From Megascapheus bottae (taxonomy: Eukaryota > Chordata > Mammalia > Rodentia > Geomyidae), in contig JANJXV010000006.1 in assembly GCA_024803745.1 (NCBI GenBank), forward strand, positions 45,911,001 through 45,975,000: 64,000 nucleotides of DNA. The letters run 5' to 3'. The position numbers were made by a program, and so were the translations under genes. Positions 33,994 through 45,589 of the stretch are shown here, piece by piece. The notes below the pieces were generated by a model. The model did not search any database, was not told where the DNA came from, and saw only the letters and a list, made by a program, of their open reading frames with translations. Position 1 is the first letter of the stretch. Each line of letters begins with the position of its first letter.

Positions 33994-34625
33994 CCATGTA
34001 TTTTTATTGTAATTAATAGAAGGGTTACATTATATTCACCAGATAGAAGGTGCATTACTTCACAAACATTGATACCTTTTCTCATGTCTTGGTCCCCATT
34101 TCCCTCCCCTCACCCCCACCCCTCATCTTGTTTTCCCCCCTTCCCTATACAATTTCAGATAACCAAATACAAATATATCCAATATATCAGATAACAAAGT
34201 GAGATACTATAACAATATGAGATAAGCAAGGGACAGCAAAAAAGATGAGACATAACATAGTACATCAAGGACAACAATCATTCATTACATGGCTTTTGGC
34301 CCATCTTTTAATGGGATGGCTGTTTCTTTGGAGATTAGTTTTGGAGTGATTCAATTTTTTGAGCTGTTGATATATATTAGATATGAGGCCTTTGTCCGTT
34401 GTATGGTTAGTGAAGATCTTCTCCCAGTCTATAGGCTTTCTAGTTAGTTTGCTAGCTATGTCTTTTGCCATACAGAAGCTCTGCAGTTTAATACAGTCCC
34501 ACTTATCCAGATTTTCTTTGATTTGTTGTGTTTTTTGGTCCTTATTAAGAAAGTTTCAACCTGTGCCAAGGAAACCTAGTGTATCTCCTATTCGTTCTTG
34601 TAAAGTTTTCAGTGTATCTGCTTTT
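33994..34625 (-). mobile_element. LINE-1, 5'-truncated and internally deleted
   Basis: Reverse L1 flanked by an exact 15-bp duplication 'ataagatcctttttt' (33978-33992 and 34626-34640). It keeps the 3' UTR and a C-terminal ORF2 piece (KLNHSKTNLQ...). Compared with the L1 at 30838-33199, it jumps from the codon block for 'RWAK' straight into the 3' UTR ('...aagccatgtaatgaatg') near 34298. About 730 bases corresponding to 32168-32883 are missing, with 'caaa' shared at the junction. Confidence 0.93.
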
Positions 34626-34640
34626 ATAAGATCCTTTTTT

Positions 34641-35340
34641 GTTGACAGAGTTGAAAAAGAATTTGTAACTCACACTGGCCAGCCAAGCTCGAGCTGGTTG
34701 CTGATGGACGGCAGCGAAGATAGAGCTACACATTTAAAATAGGAAAGAACCAGTTGTTTAGATTCTTCAGTGGCAGGAGCTATGCCTTAGTCTTTTCTCA
34801 TTGCTATAATAAAATCCTTGGGTCAAAACTATACTTTCAGGGATCATTTCTATAGTATGTTACTAGAGAAGCTCCACTGATTGTGTAGAGTACCGAGCCA
34901 AGTATTGTGACTATGAGGTCACGTGGACAGACCATGGCTACTGATGCCCTGTCAGCAGCCAGGCAAGAACTCTGCTCTTTCTGAGGTCCCTCCTGAGTGG
35001 CTGGCTCTGCTCTTTCCTCCACCTGCTGGCAGCATGCCACCCTGTCACACCTCTACCAGCCTGGCCCACAGGAATTAAAAGCATTGATGTGCCAAAAAAA
35101 AAATCATTAGGTCTTGGAAGTTTATAAAGAATAGAAAACTTAGTTTTCATATTTGTAGATGCTGGAAGTCCTAGATCAAAGACAGGCAGGTTAAATGTCT
35201 GGTGAAGGCCAAGCCTGTGCTTTCAAGGTGATGACTTGACAACTTGTCCTCTGAAAATGACAAATACTGTGTTCTCATATGGAAGAAAGGCAAAAAAGGC
35301 CAGGCCAATCCCTTATTTTGGGCACGTTTTGGGAATGGTC
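34641..35340. other. Unique sequence
   Basis: No repeat or gene recognised. 34785-34850 resembles the start of an LTR-type repeat, weakly. Confidence 0.35.
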
Positions 35341-35344
35341 TAGG

Positions 35345-35540
35345 TAGTCCTTGAGCTGATTTGTTCAAGATTCGTGCTCTACCTACCTGAGCCACAACTC
35401 CCCTTCTAGCTTTCTGGTGGCTAATTGGAGATAAGTCTTACTGACTTTCCTGCCCAGACTCACTTCAAACCACGATCCTCAAAGCTCAGCCTCTTAAGTA
35501 GTGAGGACTGTAGTCAGAAGCCACTAACATGTAGCTTTTC
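35345..35540 (-). mobile_element. 7SL-Geo composite SINE, diverged
   Basis: Reverse copy: 'ccttgagctgatttgttc', 'tctggtggctaattggagat', 'gcctcttaagtagtgagg'. Confidence 0.7.
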
Positions 35541-37167
35541 TGTGCTTTTATAAGGCTAATCCCGTCACAAGGGCAGAGTTCTAATCAACTCCCATAGCCT
35601 CACTTAATACTCTGCTGAAGGAAAACTAACATTCAGACCACAGAAAGGTGTAAGAAAAACTCGTGAGTAGGCCTAGCCTTATTTAGGGAAGTATTAGTTT
35701 GCGAGAGCTCTCTGTGTGGGACTACAGGAGGCAAAGGTATCAGGTCAGGTTAGTCAAGAGGATACAGAACCTAGGCGGTGACCCAAATTTGGATTCAGCA
35801 GTTTGTCTTGTTGTGAGGATTAAATGTAATGTTTATGTAAATATTTAAAAACCATAAAATGCTTCCTTTATCACCTACCAGGAAGACAACAAACTTGAAC
35901 CTTTTTGGACCTCCATTGAACACTGGTCTACCTCTAAATCTATCCCCTTTGCTCTGTGCTCTGGGTTTATAGGAACAAGGCATGGACTGCTCTTCAGTCC
36001 ACTGGATCAAAGACCCAGATTTCTATCCCCCATAGAACAGAGAATCTCTGTAGTTCCATTACCTAAAGCTAGCACACCAAGTGTGGGGCTTCACACCAAG
36101 GCCAAGGGTTAATGCTCTCCAAAGTCTACCCTTAAAGGACCTCCTTTATCTTCCCCACAGTGCTAGAACGTGGTTTCCATGGTAGGAAGCTGAAAGTAGG
36201 CAATCTCAGATGTATCCTAACCTGATGAGCATATATCCACAGCCCCTTTCTTCTCTATATGCCCTCGTCCTGGGAGATCTGATCTTCCCCCAGGGTTCCA
36301 AACACTATGTGTGAGTGATGGCAATGAACACAATCTCTAGCATACAGACAGGCCCAGTCTACTTTTGATCAGCACTCCCTAATTCCCAACTTTTCCCCAT
36401 TTCCTCATTACCTGGCAATGATCTTTACTCTACCCATCTCCTTTTTGCTCTTTTGCCCAATCCAGTGCTTGTCCTACTTAAGTGTGAATCCAAAATGTCA
36501 CTTTGGGAGGCCTTTGTGTATTGGTAGCCTTCCTTTTTGTTCTTCCCATGCCTTGTGCTTTCCCCATATAGTGCTGTATAATAATCATTCATTCCCTTTT
36601 CAGTCTTCACCAACTACCATGTACATTGTCTGTGAGCAGGAGCTGTCTTGGGAATACAACTCCAAACCAAAGTATTGGAAATGGGAAAATTCTCTCATTA
36701 CATTGCAGAATATTACTCTTTCTCAAAGTCTAATCTCCAGGTCATCCAGCAAGGTGAACTTGGCAGGCTCCAGTTTATCTTTCCTTCTCCTACCATTTGA
36801 AGGTCACAGGAACTCTGCTCAGTTTTTCTTTCTTGCTCTTTGTTGATCTCTTCAGGCTAAGGCCAAGATCTTGATCCCTTTCAGTTATCAGAATATCTCT
36901 ATTTGGGAATGTCATAAAGCCAATTGACATCCAAACTTGAATCTCACATCTGGACTAAAAGTTTGTTCTCCTTGTTTTGCCCTATCCGTCTTTTTGTAGG
37001 ACCTTGTGGGGCTGAGCAGGTGAGGAGGAATGAGAGAAAAAAAGAGGCAGAGGTCATCATTTGCAGTTTGTGGGCCATCTCAAGATTTTAGAATGAATCT
37101 TGTACCCAGAGGTATTTTCTCATCCCTGTTCATGTCTACCTAGCTGCCTATATTGACAATAATTTTG
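35541..37167. other. Repeat-poor unique block
   Basis: No SINE or L1 landmark. A 142-codon plus frame (36418-36846) has no recognised similarity or supporting signals, so it is not called. A MIR-like tail ('gaggattaaatgtaatg') lies near 35816. Confidence 0.4.
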
Positions 37168-37180
37168 TTTTATGACTTTT

Positions 37181-37871
37181 TTCTTTTTACCCAGAACAAT
37201 TTTAGTTAGGAATCAAATATAGAAAAAATAGGAAAAAAATCATACAGAAGACAACAACCAAACTGGCATCCACTTTGTCAGGCAGGAAAGCAACTGGGTT
37301 CTCCTGCAGCTTCTCACCTCAATTCAGGAGCAGCCCTAGGTCAGAAACACATCTTTGAAATGTGGATTCCTAAATAAAGGGCCTTCAGTGAAGATGACAG
37401 GGTTACTATCTGAGAACAGAAGTGAAGGTATTTTCATTTTGTTTAACCTACAAATTATTTGGTCAAAGAAATCACGTAAAGCTAAATACCAGCACATCTG
37501 GTGGAAATCCACAGCAGTGAACGTTGACAGGATGTGCTTGGATGTCTTCTTCTGTCTTTGCAAGTCCTCGTCTCGGTTCATTCTGCTCCTCCTTGAACAG
37601 GGTCTCTGTGGCACCCAGGGTGGCAGCAGCATGACTTCCTCAGGTACTGGATTGGTTCTCAGCACATCAGATTTCTGGGTAGGTGACCCAGGCGGAGACA
37701 CACTGCCACTTGGAGACAAGTAAATGTAGTTTTTGTTCACTCCTCTATTAAAGTCAAATGGGGACTGGTAGTTCTCACTGAAGTCCAGGTCTCCACAGTC
37801 CATACCAGGCAAACGCACGGTATGGCTTTGCCACCACCTGCAAGGACTCCAGTTGTGTGCCCCTTTGGACA
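37181..37871 (-). pseudogene. Candidate processed retrocopy of an unidentified mRNA
   Basis: Carries a 178-codon open frame (37872 down to 37336, stop TAG) that I cannot assign to a family. Visible features are an acidic/aromatic stretch MDCGDLDFSENYQSPFDF (residues 24-41) and a Ser/Pro-rich YLSPSGSVSPPGSPT (51-65), which resembles proline-directed phosphorylation sites. A basic segment then follows (about 92-110). Retroposition is suggested by near-matching direct repeats 'ttttatgacttttt' (37168) and 'ttttatgactctttt' (37872) and by an A-rich stretch GTAAAAAGAAAA at the minus-strand 3' end (37177-37190). The ATG overlaps the repeat edge, so the true protein start may lie upstream in the parent gene. 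It could also be a chance frame. Confidence 0.4.
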
Positions 37872-37887
37872 TTTTATGACTCTTTTA

Positions 37888-39581
37888 AGAGTGGAAACTA
37901 ATCTTGCTCCCCATTGCCTTCTATCCTCTAATCCTGCCATGTGGCTCTATCTAACTTGCTGCTTTCAGAGCCAGAAAGTGAGACACCAGCCGTTGTTTTA
38001 TTCCAGGAGAAACGGGGCAAGCTCTCCCAAGACCTTTGTTTTGGTGGCACCATTGTGGAGGCTGAAATGTTTTAACCACTTAGCAAGTTTCTGTTTATGA
38101 GGCACATACCAGGCTCCCTCTTCTTCTTGTAAGAATCCCTAGACATGCAGTTCTCTTTGACCATTTGGTAAAGAGATCCCTTCCCTGTGAAGAAGCAGGT
38201 AAAAAGCCAGCCTGGCTTGCCCATCTTACATATTTCCTTCAAAGAACTCTTCATCTCGCTCTTGTACTTTCACCTCCAGAAAGTCAGTGGGACTCCTTGA
38301 ACACGTCTCTTTAGAAATGACATCTGTCATTCACTGACTTCAGTTTTGAAGCTTTAGCCAACGCCTAAGACAACAGGATGAGTTCCAGTCCACATCCTGT
38401 TAGCTTTTACTACTGCCTAGAATACTTTCTTCTTCCTTAGACCTGTCTCCGGGTTTCCATTCCTTCCCCCCTGCCACGTTCATCTCAAATGTCATAGTAA
38501 ATAGTAGGACAGCAGGGAGTCTGATTGGAACTTCATCTTCAAATAAAGCTAAAATCCATCAACATATATTATATCTATTTTATAAAGAGGATAAGTGATT
38601 ATGCAGTCTAAAGCAAACAGTGTTTTTGGCATTAGCTGTTTGATAATATTATATGATGCACAGTATGGCTTCCTACATTTCACATTCAAAAACAAAAAGA
38701 TAAAAAAATATTTTTGCAAAAACATTCAAGAATTTCATCAGTTTCCTGAGGGCCTTTCTTCCACCTTTGATATTCAAATCACTTTTTTTTGAAGAGTCTT
38801 TCATGCCTTGTCTGTCAATTTCCTCTCCTTCCCTTTTGACTGCTCTAATTTTGCCACATCTTTCTTTGTTAATAAGTTTACCTAGGAAGCAGCTCTCTAA
38901 CTTCACTGCCCATTTCAAAAAAGTGCCTTTGATTTGCATCTTATATTTGCATATTTACAACATAGGAAAATCAGCAGGGAAGATGAGGTAGATGGTGAGG
39001 AATTAGGATACAGTTTAATTTGCATAGAGAAATATTTATAGAAGAGGTATGTCAATGTCATTAGCAAACATTGTAACAACTTTTGTTTCATTCCTGAGGA
39101 ATATTATAATTTAGACTGGTTACTGAATATTGGAATGATAAGGAGGTTCTGCTTTAACAAAAAATGAATTAACAAGAGCAAAACATTGAAAAAAGTTGTT
39201 TGCACATCATTTTATAAAGACCCCAAAACTAAGAAAATGGTATATTTTTATAGTTATGTTTGATGAACATTAAATGGCTGTGTAGAAATGTGAAACCTGG
39301 CAAAAGGTCAGTTTGTTCAGATTCTCTTTAACCTCCCATTCTTCTTGCCTCCCATGTTTGATGCTGAAGCATATTCTGGATTTAGGGTCTTCTGACCTAC
39401 TAGTAGCCCAAATTAGGTCAGAAAATTGCTTTAAATCCAGCTCTTACACAGAAAGGTACAATTTCTAGGCTTAAACAATTCATCTTCAGGAAAAGGAGTG
39501 CCAGTGTCTATAGTCCCTCTTAGAGGAAAAGAGGGTGGGAGAAAGAGAAATCTTGCTTTAGAAACCAATATGTCCAGGGTC
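37888..39581. other. Repeat-poor unique block
   Basis: No recognised repeat or gene. It is A/T-rich with several short frames on both strands that lack any family signature. Confidence 0.4.
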
Positions 39582-39790
39582 AGGGCTAGGAATCTGGCCT
39601 AGTAGTAGAGTGCTTGCCTTGTATGCACAAAGATTATGATTCGATTCCTCTGTACCCCATACATAGAAAAAAAGCCAGGAGTGGTGCTGTGGCTCAAGTG
39701 GTAGAGCTCTAGCCTTGAGTTAACCCAAGGACAGTGCTCATGGCCTGAGCCCAAGCCCAGGACTGGCAAAAAAAAAAAAAAAAAAGAAAC
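39582..39790 (+). mobile_element. IDL-Geo SINE with long poly(A) tail
   Basis: Forward dimer, B box 'gattcgattcc', ending in about 20 A's. Flanking repeats 'atgtccag' occur near 39570 and 39790. Confidence 0.92.
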
Positions 39791-42199
39791 ATGTCCAGCA
39801 TGCCAGGTACCATACTTGGGGTATCATTTTCTGAGTTTACTACTTTGCAGCATAAAGGTACAAGTCAAGGGTTCACATCCTATTTTGGAGAAGAGCATCC
39901 TTTAGCCAAACACTTCAGGAGGTGACCTTTCCTCAACCAACTGCCTTTCACCCAGTACTTCAGTCTGGTCTTCTGTAGTAAGATCTGTTCAGATTGATGA
40001 GTCCTTGTGGTTCAAGCAGTACATTGCACCTTATGACCTATTTAAGATTTACGTCATGGCTCACTCTCAGTGACACGAAGCAAAGAGTGAAGCAATAACT
40101 AGCCTAATCTTTTCATAAGGCCACCCTGAATTCTGAAGACAAGCAATGCGATATGGGACATATCTCACTGGCAAATGGGACCAAAGTGGAAGAGCACAGT
40201 AGGCAGCGCCAGAAAGGGCCCTGAGGATTCCTGTGAGTCGAGGCTAGATTTAGTGACTGCTAGCAAACAGAACAGAATAATGGATGTGGGTTAGTCAGCT
40301 AGATTTTTGCTCTAATGAATACCCAAGAAAAACAATTTATAGAAGGAAAGATCATTTTGGCTCAGGGTTTTAGCTGTGGCTAAAATGGTAGAATGCTAGC
40401 CTTGAGCAAAAAAGCTAAGGGACAAATAAAGGTTTGGTGTTCTCTAGATGTTTCCTGGAAGTCAGGATTATAGGCATGAAACACTAGCACCTGATTCACA
40501 TGTATTCATATACAAAACATAGCAAGAATGCCATTTCTTAGAGATTAACTATAAATGATCGTGGCTTCTATCATGTACACTTTTACTCTTTCTGGGAGAG
40601 TAAAACCAAACCCAACAAGCTATGTCTTGAGATATATATGTCTTCTAGATGTAATTTTGTGATAACTGATGTAGCAATAGACAATATGGAAGGAAGAGGG
40701 TATTATGTAGGTTATTTCCTTGATTTATAAGGACAACTGAGAAAAAAACAATCAGAATCTCCAATCTTAATGACCAAAGGAAGTACCAGGCTCTGAATAT
40801 TTTTTATGTTCCAGTTCCAAATGAGTAGCAGCAGTGCCAGGTTGAGGTACATGAGTGTCACCAAAATGGTTCTATTTTTCCTATACATGCCTCCCACTGT
40901 ACACAGCAACCGTCATTATCCTTAAAAACCATGAACACCTAAAGAGCAAGGACTGTGTTTTATCTTTTATATCCACTTTGCCAGATTTCAGCACATACAG
41001 CAAGCAGGTGCTCAACTAACGTAAAGGTATATACATCTTAGGCACATTGATGTCATGTTACTTTTGTTTGGTCAAGATGTATGCTGTCCTAGTCTGCACC
41101 TAGGTGACTAAACTTGTATATCTACTATGTTCTTTACTTTTCTTAAAAATCCACTAGTTTATTTCCACTGTACCTGACTCCCACACGCCACTACTCCTAC
41201 AAATCCCTTGGAAAGAGAAAAGCCTCTGCAGATAGAAATCTATGACAAAACAGCTACCTGTAAATCAGCTAGTCCTTGGTATTTCCAAGACTTATGTCAA
41301 CACTAGATATAAGCTATGAAGCCAGTTTTAAATCAGACATTGCAAAGCATTTGTAATAAAGTATGAATAAATGAGTGGGGGGGTAGTAACTGGGGAAGAT
41401 TGGAAGATTGAGGAGGAAAAATCTGAGATTGTTCAAATCCGGAGACCATAAAAAGTGTTTGAAACCATGAGTTGATATCTTGGAGGAGATCCCAGGGTAA
41501 ACAAAAGTGGCTTAGGGAGTCTGGAGAATGTAATGGTTCACCCTGTTCTGATGCAGGTGTTGAAGTCCTTCCAGATAGCCAAGGTTCCAGACTCAGACTT
41601 CCCAGCTGCATGGAGCCAGCAGTCACAAATAAGGGTTTGGAACAAGAACCAGATTATGAAACCTAGGACTAAAATGGCATCCTCAAATCAGAAGCTGATT
41701 GGGTCCTACGGAATCAATAAACCGAACACTACTTTATTAGTGTTTAGTGCCAAGCGTTGGATTATGAGACAGATATTCCATTAAACAAAACAGACAGGAG
41801 ACATTTAGACATACAATATGACACAGGGTGATATTTACTGAGACCTGCAGGTCAGGCACATCCATCCCAGTTCCTCAGGGTTAGGAAAATCTTTCCGTGA
41901 GTGGGGATCTTTAGGTTTGGAAATGAAGAGAAAGCAGAGAAGAGAGAAGGATGAACTGCCCCACAGTGACCTTGAAGCACAACGTGCAGACACACTGGAG
42001 GATTTAAGAGGATGCTTAGGGCCAGATTCAAGGGACGGAGTGTGTTCATACTGGGAGGAAAGAATAAAAGAATAAAAGTGTTTATACAGAAAACACTAAC
42101 ATCTAGTGAGGTTCTTTCAAATCATCTGTGCCTTATAAGTAGATTAATGCATTTCTAGCCAGACTCTAATAAATGGATAACCCCACAAAGGATACACAT
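39791..42199. other. Mostly unique sequence
   Basis: Short SINE relics occur at 40365-40430 ('agctgtggctaaaatggtag', Geo-type, plus) and 40455-40500 ('ggattataggcatgaaacac', 7SL-type, minus). An LTR-like start is at about 40290. No supported gene: frames at 41333-41784 show no domain. Confidence 0.4.
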
Positions 42200-42600
42200 A
42201 GAACATAAAATTTGCTGCTGTAATCTACTCAGTGGCTTGAGTATATATATTCACAATACTGTGTAATCATCACAATTATCCAGTTGCAAAACTTAAAACA
42301 TATCCCTAAACCATTCTACCCCCATCTGTCGCCCCCAGACTGACAACCTCTAATTTACTTTGTTTATATCAATGTGCCTAGTCTTAACATTTCATATGTG
42401 TGCAATCATATAATATTTGTCTTCTTTTGCTTAGAATAGTATTTTCAAAGTTAGTATGTGTTGTGGAATGTACTAGAACTCCATTCCCTTTAATGAGTGA
42501 AAAATATTCCATTACAAATATGCCATATTTTGTTTGTCCATCTGTCTTTTGATGAAGAAGAGTTATTTTTCTGATGTTCCCTATAAAAAGATACAAAATC
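42200..42600 (-). mobile_element. Ancient LINE-1 (L1M-type) fragment
   Basis: Plus-strand text is antisense L1 3' region: 'ttccattacaaatatgccat', 'tttgtttgtccatctgtctt', 'gcttagaatagtattttca'. Highly diverged, mammal-wide age. Confidence 0.6.
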
Positions 42601-42704
42601 ATTCCTTTTGTTTTCTTCATTTAAATAACTTTACAAAGACTAGATATTGAGAACAATGGAAAAGGTGAAAGTCAAGTAAGGCTTTTCCAATTATGACTGA
42701 ATGG

Positions 42705-42835
42705 AGAGTCAGACATGGTGAGACACATCTGTAATCCCAGCACTCAGCAGCTGGGGCAGGAGGATTCCAAGTTCAAGGCTGGCCTGGGGTACACAGTGAG
42801 AGTATCTCAACACAGAAACAAAACATAAATAAACA
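42705..42835 (+). mobile_element. B1 SINE
   Basis: Well-formed forward B1: 'agacatggtgagacacatct', 'gtaatcccagcactcagcag', 'ttcaaggctggcctgggg', then an A-rich tail. Confidence 0.85.
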
Positions 42836-42984
42836 CACAAGATTAAATTCATTTTTCCATACATTAATTATGTTTATAATTACATTACAATAAACAAGAT
42901 TATCCTAACTATTAAATAAAGCACATAGCACAATGACTGAATTACAGAAGAAACTCAAAAAATTAGTACTTTTTATTATAATAT

Positions 42985-43445
42985 GGGTTAGTCAGCTTCC
43001 TGTTACTGTAACAAATACAACTTACAAATCAACTTATAAAAACAAAAGGTTTGGGCTGGGGGTATAGTTCATCAGTAAAGCAACTGCCTAGCATACAGAA
43101 GGTCCTGGCACCTCAGGACTGGGAAAAAAATAAAAAGGAAAAGCTTTACTTGGCATCCAATCCCGACATCTTCAGTCCATAGTTGTTTGGCCATTGCTTT
43201 TGGTTCTGTGGTAATCAGCACATCATGGTGAGAAAAAATTCCTCACCTCATGTTGGCTAGAAAGGAGATGTGGGAGGGTCAGGGTTCCAGTGTCCTCTGT
43301 GAGGGCAAACTCCCAAATGACTAATTTCTTTTTATTAGGCCCTGTCTGCTAAAGGCTCCACCACATCCCAACAACACCATGGTCCATGAACGAAGTTCTC
43401 AAATGTGGTTATTTCAAGGATGGTCAAGATCCAAGCTGTAGTATA
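42985..43445. mobile_element. LTR-like repeat carrying an ID insertion
   Basis: 'gtcagcttcctgttactgta' at 42992 and 'catcatggtgagaaaaaatt' and 'cttttattaggccctgtctg' further on have the layout of a rodent/mammal MaLR-type LTR. An ID element splits it at 43045-43140. Confidence 0.4.
43045..43140 (+). mobile_element. ID SINE monomer
   Basis: Forward ID-type unit: 'gggctgggggtatagttcat', 'gcctagcatacagaagg', A-rich tail. Confidence 0.75.
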
Positions 43446-43879
43446 ATCATTTCTGAGAATGAATGTTTTTAGAATTGCATATAACCTCAGACTATTTTTG
43501 GTATGATATTATTTCATATCCTTGAGGTTCAGCCATTTTACAGTCAACCAAACTAGCATTTAAAGAGCATCTACCACGACAGGCATTTTTGTGGAAATAG
43601 GGATCTGAGACTATAGGGATTATCTAAATCTTCGTATCTCTTTACAAAGGGAAAAGTAAGTCATAGATATTAAGAGATCTGTGGTCATTTTACCTTTAAG
43701 TAGCAAAGTTGTTTCCTTTTCCTACCACCTATCTTTAATAAATGTATATGGTATGCATATGGTATATGATAAATGTACATGGACTTGCTTAGGTGATCTC
43801 TTCACCAGGAGGCTACAATGTGTATTATACCCATAAACACATCTGTAACTATAATCATTGTTTCATAAAGTAGGATTCT
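43446..43879. other. Unique sequence
   Basis: Nothing recognised. Confidence 0.35.
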
Positions 43880-44297
43880 TCTCTCCTTGACTATGGGCTG
43901 AATTTAGTGACATTTATGATGAACAGTAAAGAGCTGGAAGTGACTGTGCAACAAAAGAGTAAGTGATAAAAGGTCCTGTAGCCGCTCCTTGCTACCTCTC
44001 TCTCCAGATTACTTGCTGTGGTGGAAGTCATCTGCCTTTTGTGAAACCATTTAAGCAGTTTCTGGTGATGACCACATGCAAGGAACTGAGGTTACTGGCC
44101 AAAAGCCTGGCAAGTGACTCATCTCAGATGGGGGCCCTCCAGTTCCACCCACACCTTCATATGCTTATATCTCTGTGTAACTGCTGGAAAACTGCTCATG
44201 AAAAGCCACAAGTCCCCTCACAGAATGTGTGAAACAATAGTATTATTTTAAGCTGTTAAACTTGGGAAACTAATTTGTTACACTGTAACAGAAAATT
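43880..44297 (+). mobile_element. MLT1/MST-type LTR (ERVL-MaLR)
   Basis: Forward LTR: 'ttgactatgggctgaattta' near the start, 'gcaaggaactgaggttactg' in the middle, and the diagnostic end 'ttattttaagctgttaaac', 'taatttgttacactgtaaca'. A younger IDL-Geo landed at its 3' end. Confidence 0.75.
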
Positions 44298-44306
44298 AGA
44301 CACTTT

Positions 44307-44500
44307 TTTTTTTTTGCCAGTCCTGGGCTTGAGCTCAGGGCCTGAGCACTGTCCTTGGACTTTCTCAAGGCTAGAGCTCTACCACTTGAGCCTCAGCACC
44401 ACTTCCGGCTTTTTTCTATGTATGTGGTACCGAGGAATCGAACCCGGGTCTTCGTGCATGCTAGGCAAGCACTTTAACCACTAGGCCAAACTCCCGGCCC
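44307..44500 (-). mobile_element. IDL-Geo SINE, near consensus
   Basis: Clean reverse dimer: T-run, Geo half, 'taccgaggaatcgaacccgg', 'cttcgtgcatgctaggcaag', 'aactcccggccc'. It is flanked by exact 10-bp repeats 'tagacacttt' (44297-44306, 44501-44510). One of the youngest-looking copies. Confidence 0.95.
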
Positions 44501-44589
44501 TAGACACTTTCTTATCACATTGTTTTTGTTCCTACCTAGTCAATACCATGGTTTACAGCATTTTCCCCCTAGTACTAAAGATTTATGAA

Positions 44590-44762
44590 GGGCTTTCTGC
44601 ATGCAGAAAAATGCTCTACCACCACTTGAATCATCTCTCTCAGTCCTTTGGCTTTTAGTTTGTTTTTCAGATAGGATCCTGCACTTTTGCTTGTGCTGGC
44701 TTATTGAGATTCTTTTACCTCTGCCACCTGAGTAGATGGAACCGCAGAAGTGCACCATTAAC
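44590..44762 (-). mobile_element. B1-like SINE, diverged
   Basis: Reverse unit: 'cagataggatcctgcac', 'tgcttgtgctggcttattg', 'ccacctgagtagatgg'. Confidence 0.5.
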
Positions 44763-44802
44763 TCAACTATAGTGGTATCTAGGACAATGTCTGGTCAACT
44801 GT

Positions 44803-44994
44803 ATTTCTTTTGCCAGTTCTGGGGCTTGAATCCAGGGCCTGAGCACTATCCTTGGGCTTTCTGAAGCTAGAGCTCTGCCACTGGAGCCACAGCACCACTT
44901 CTGGCTTTTTCTATGTATGTAGTACTGAGGAACTAAACCTGGGTCTTTGTGCATGCTCGGTAAGCACTCTACCACTAGGCCAAACTCCCGGCCC
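44803..44994 (-). mobile_element. IDL-Geo SINE with target-site duplication
   Basis: Reverse dimer flanked by exact 11-bp repeats 'tggtcaactgt' (44792-44802, 44995-45005). Confidence 0.95.
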
Positions 44995-45029
44995 TGGTCA
45001 ACTGTTTTGACTGATACTTTTGCTATAGT

Positions 45030-45330
45030 TATTTATATAACAGTTTTACTGGCTATAACTCACATACCATAAAATTTGCAAATTTAAAACAACTGTGATA
45101 AAACCCTCATAACATTAAATTTACCATGGTCCCAGTTTCTAAGTGTACAGTTCCGTGGTGTTAAGTACATTCACAATGTTCTGAAGTCACTGTTACTATG
45201 TGGGTGCAGAACTTTGACACTGTTCCAAGTAGCAGCCCCATAGCTCTGGCTATCATTTGATTTTGTTTCTCAAGTCTAGAACAATCACGGAGTAATCAAG
45301 AACTACTTTAAATTAAAAAAAAAACCCTTC
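45030..45330 (-). mobile_element. Ancient LINE-1 (L1M-type) fragment
   Basis: Antisense L1 3' UTR text: 'aactcacataccataaaatt', 'taagtgtacagttccgtgg', 'taagtacattcacaatgtt'. Confidence 0.6.
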
Positions 45331-45363
45331 AAAGCTAAACCAATTTAAAAAGAAATAACATGG

Positions 45364-45575
45364 GTTGGGAGTTTGGCCTAGTGGTAGAATGCTTGCTTAG
45401 CATGCACCAAGATTATGGTTTGATTCCTTGGTACCACATTTATAGAAAAAGCTCAAAGTGGTGCTATGGCTCAAATGGTAGAGTTCTAGCCTTAAGAAAG
45501 CCCAAGGACAGTGCTTAGGTCCTGAGTTAAAAACCCAGGACTGGCCAAAAAAAATTAAAAAATAAAGAAATAACA
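45364..45575 (+). mobile_element. IDL-Geo SINE with target-site duplication
   Basis: Forward dimer between repeats 'aagaaataacat' at about 45350 and about 45576, with an A-rich tail. Confidence 0.92.
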
Positions 45576-45589
45576 TTAATACTCCTAAT

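Noticed and set aside
36418..36846. 142-codon plus-strand frame
   Set aside because: Hydrophobic, low information, no family resemblance, and no TSD or poly(A). Treated as chance.
44275..44484. A peptide of the type 'GLSSGPEHCPWTFSRLELYHL' recurring at 25066-25356, 44275-44484, 45397-45594 and 59444-59719, resembling a conserved protein family
   Set aside because: It is the antisense translation of the Geo half of IDL-Geo SINEs, so the conservation is that of a repeat, not of a protein.
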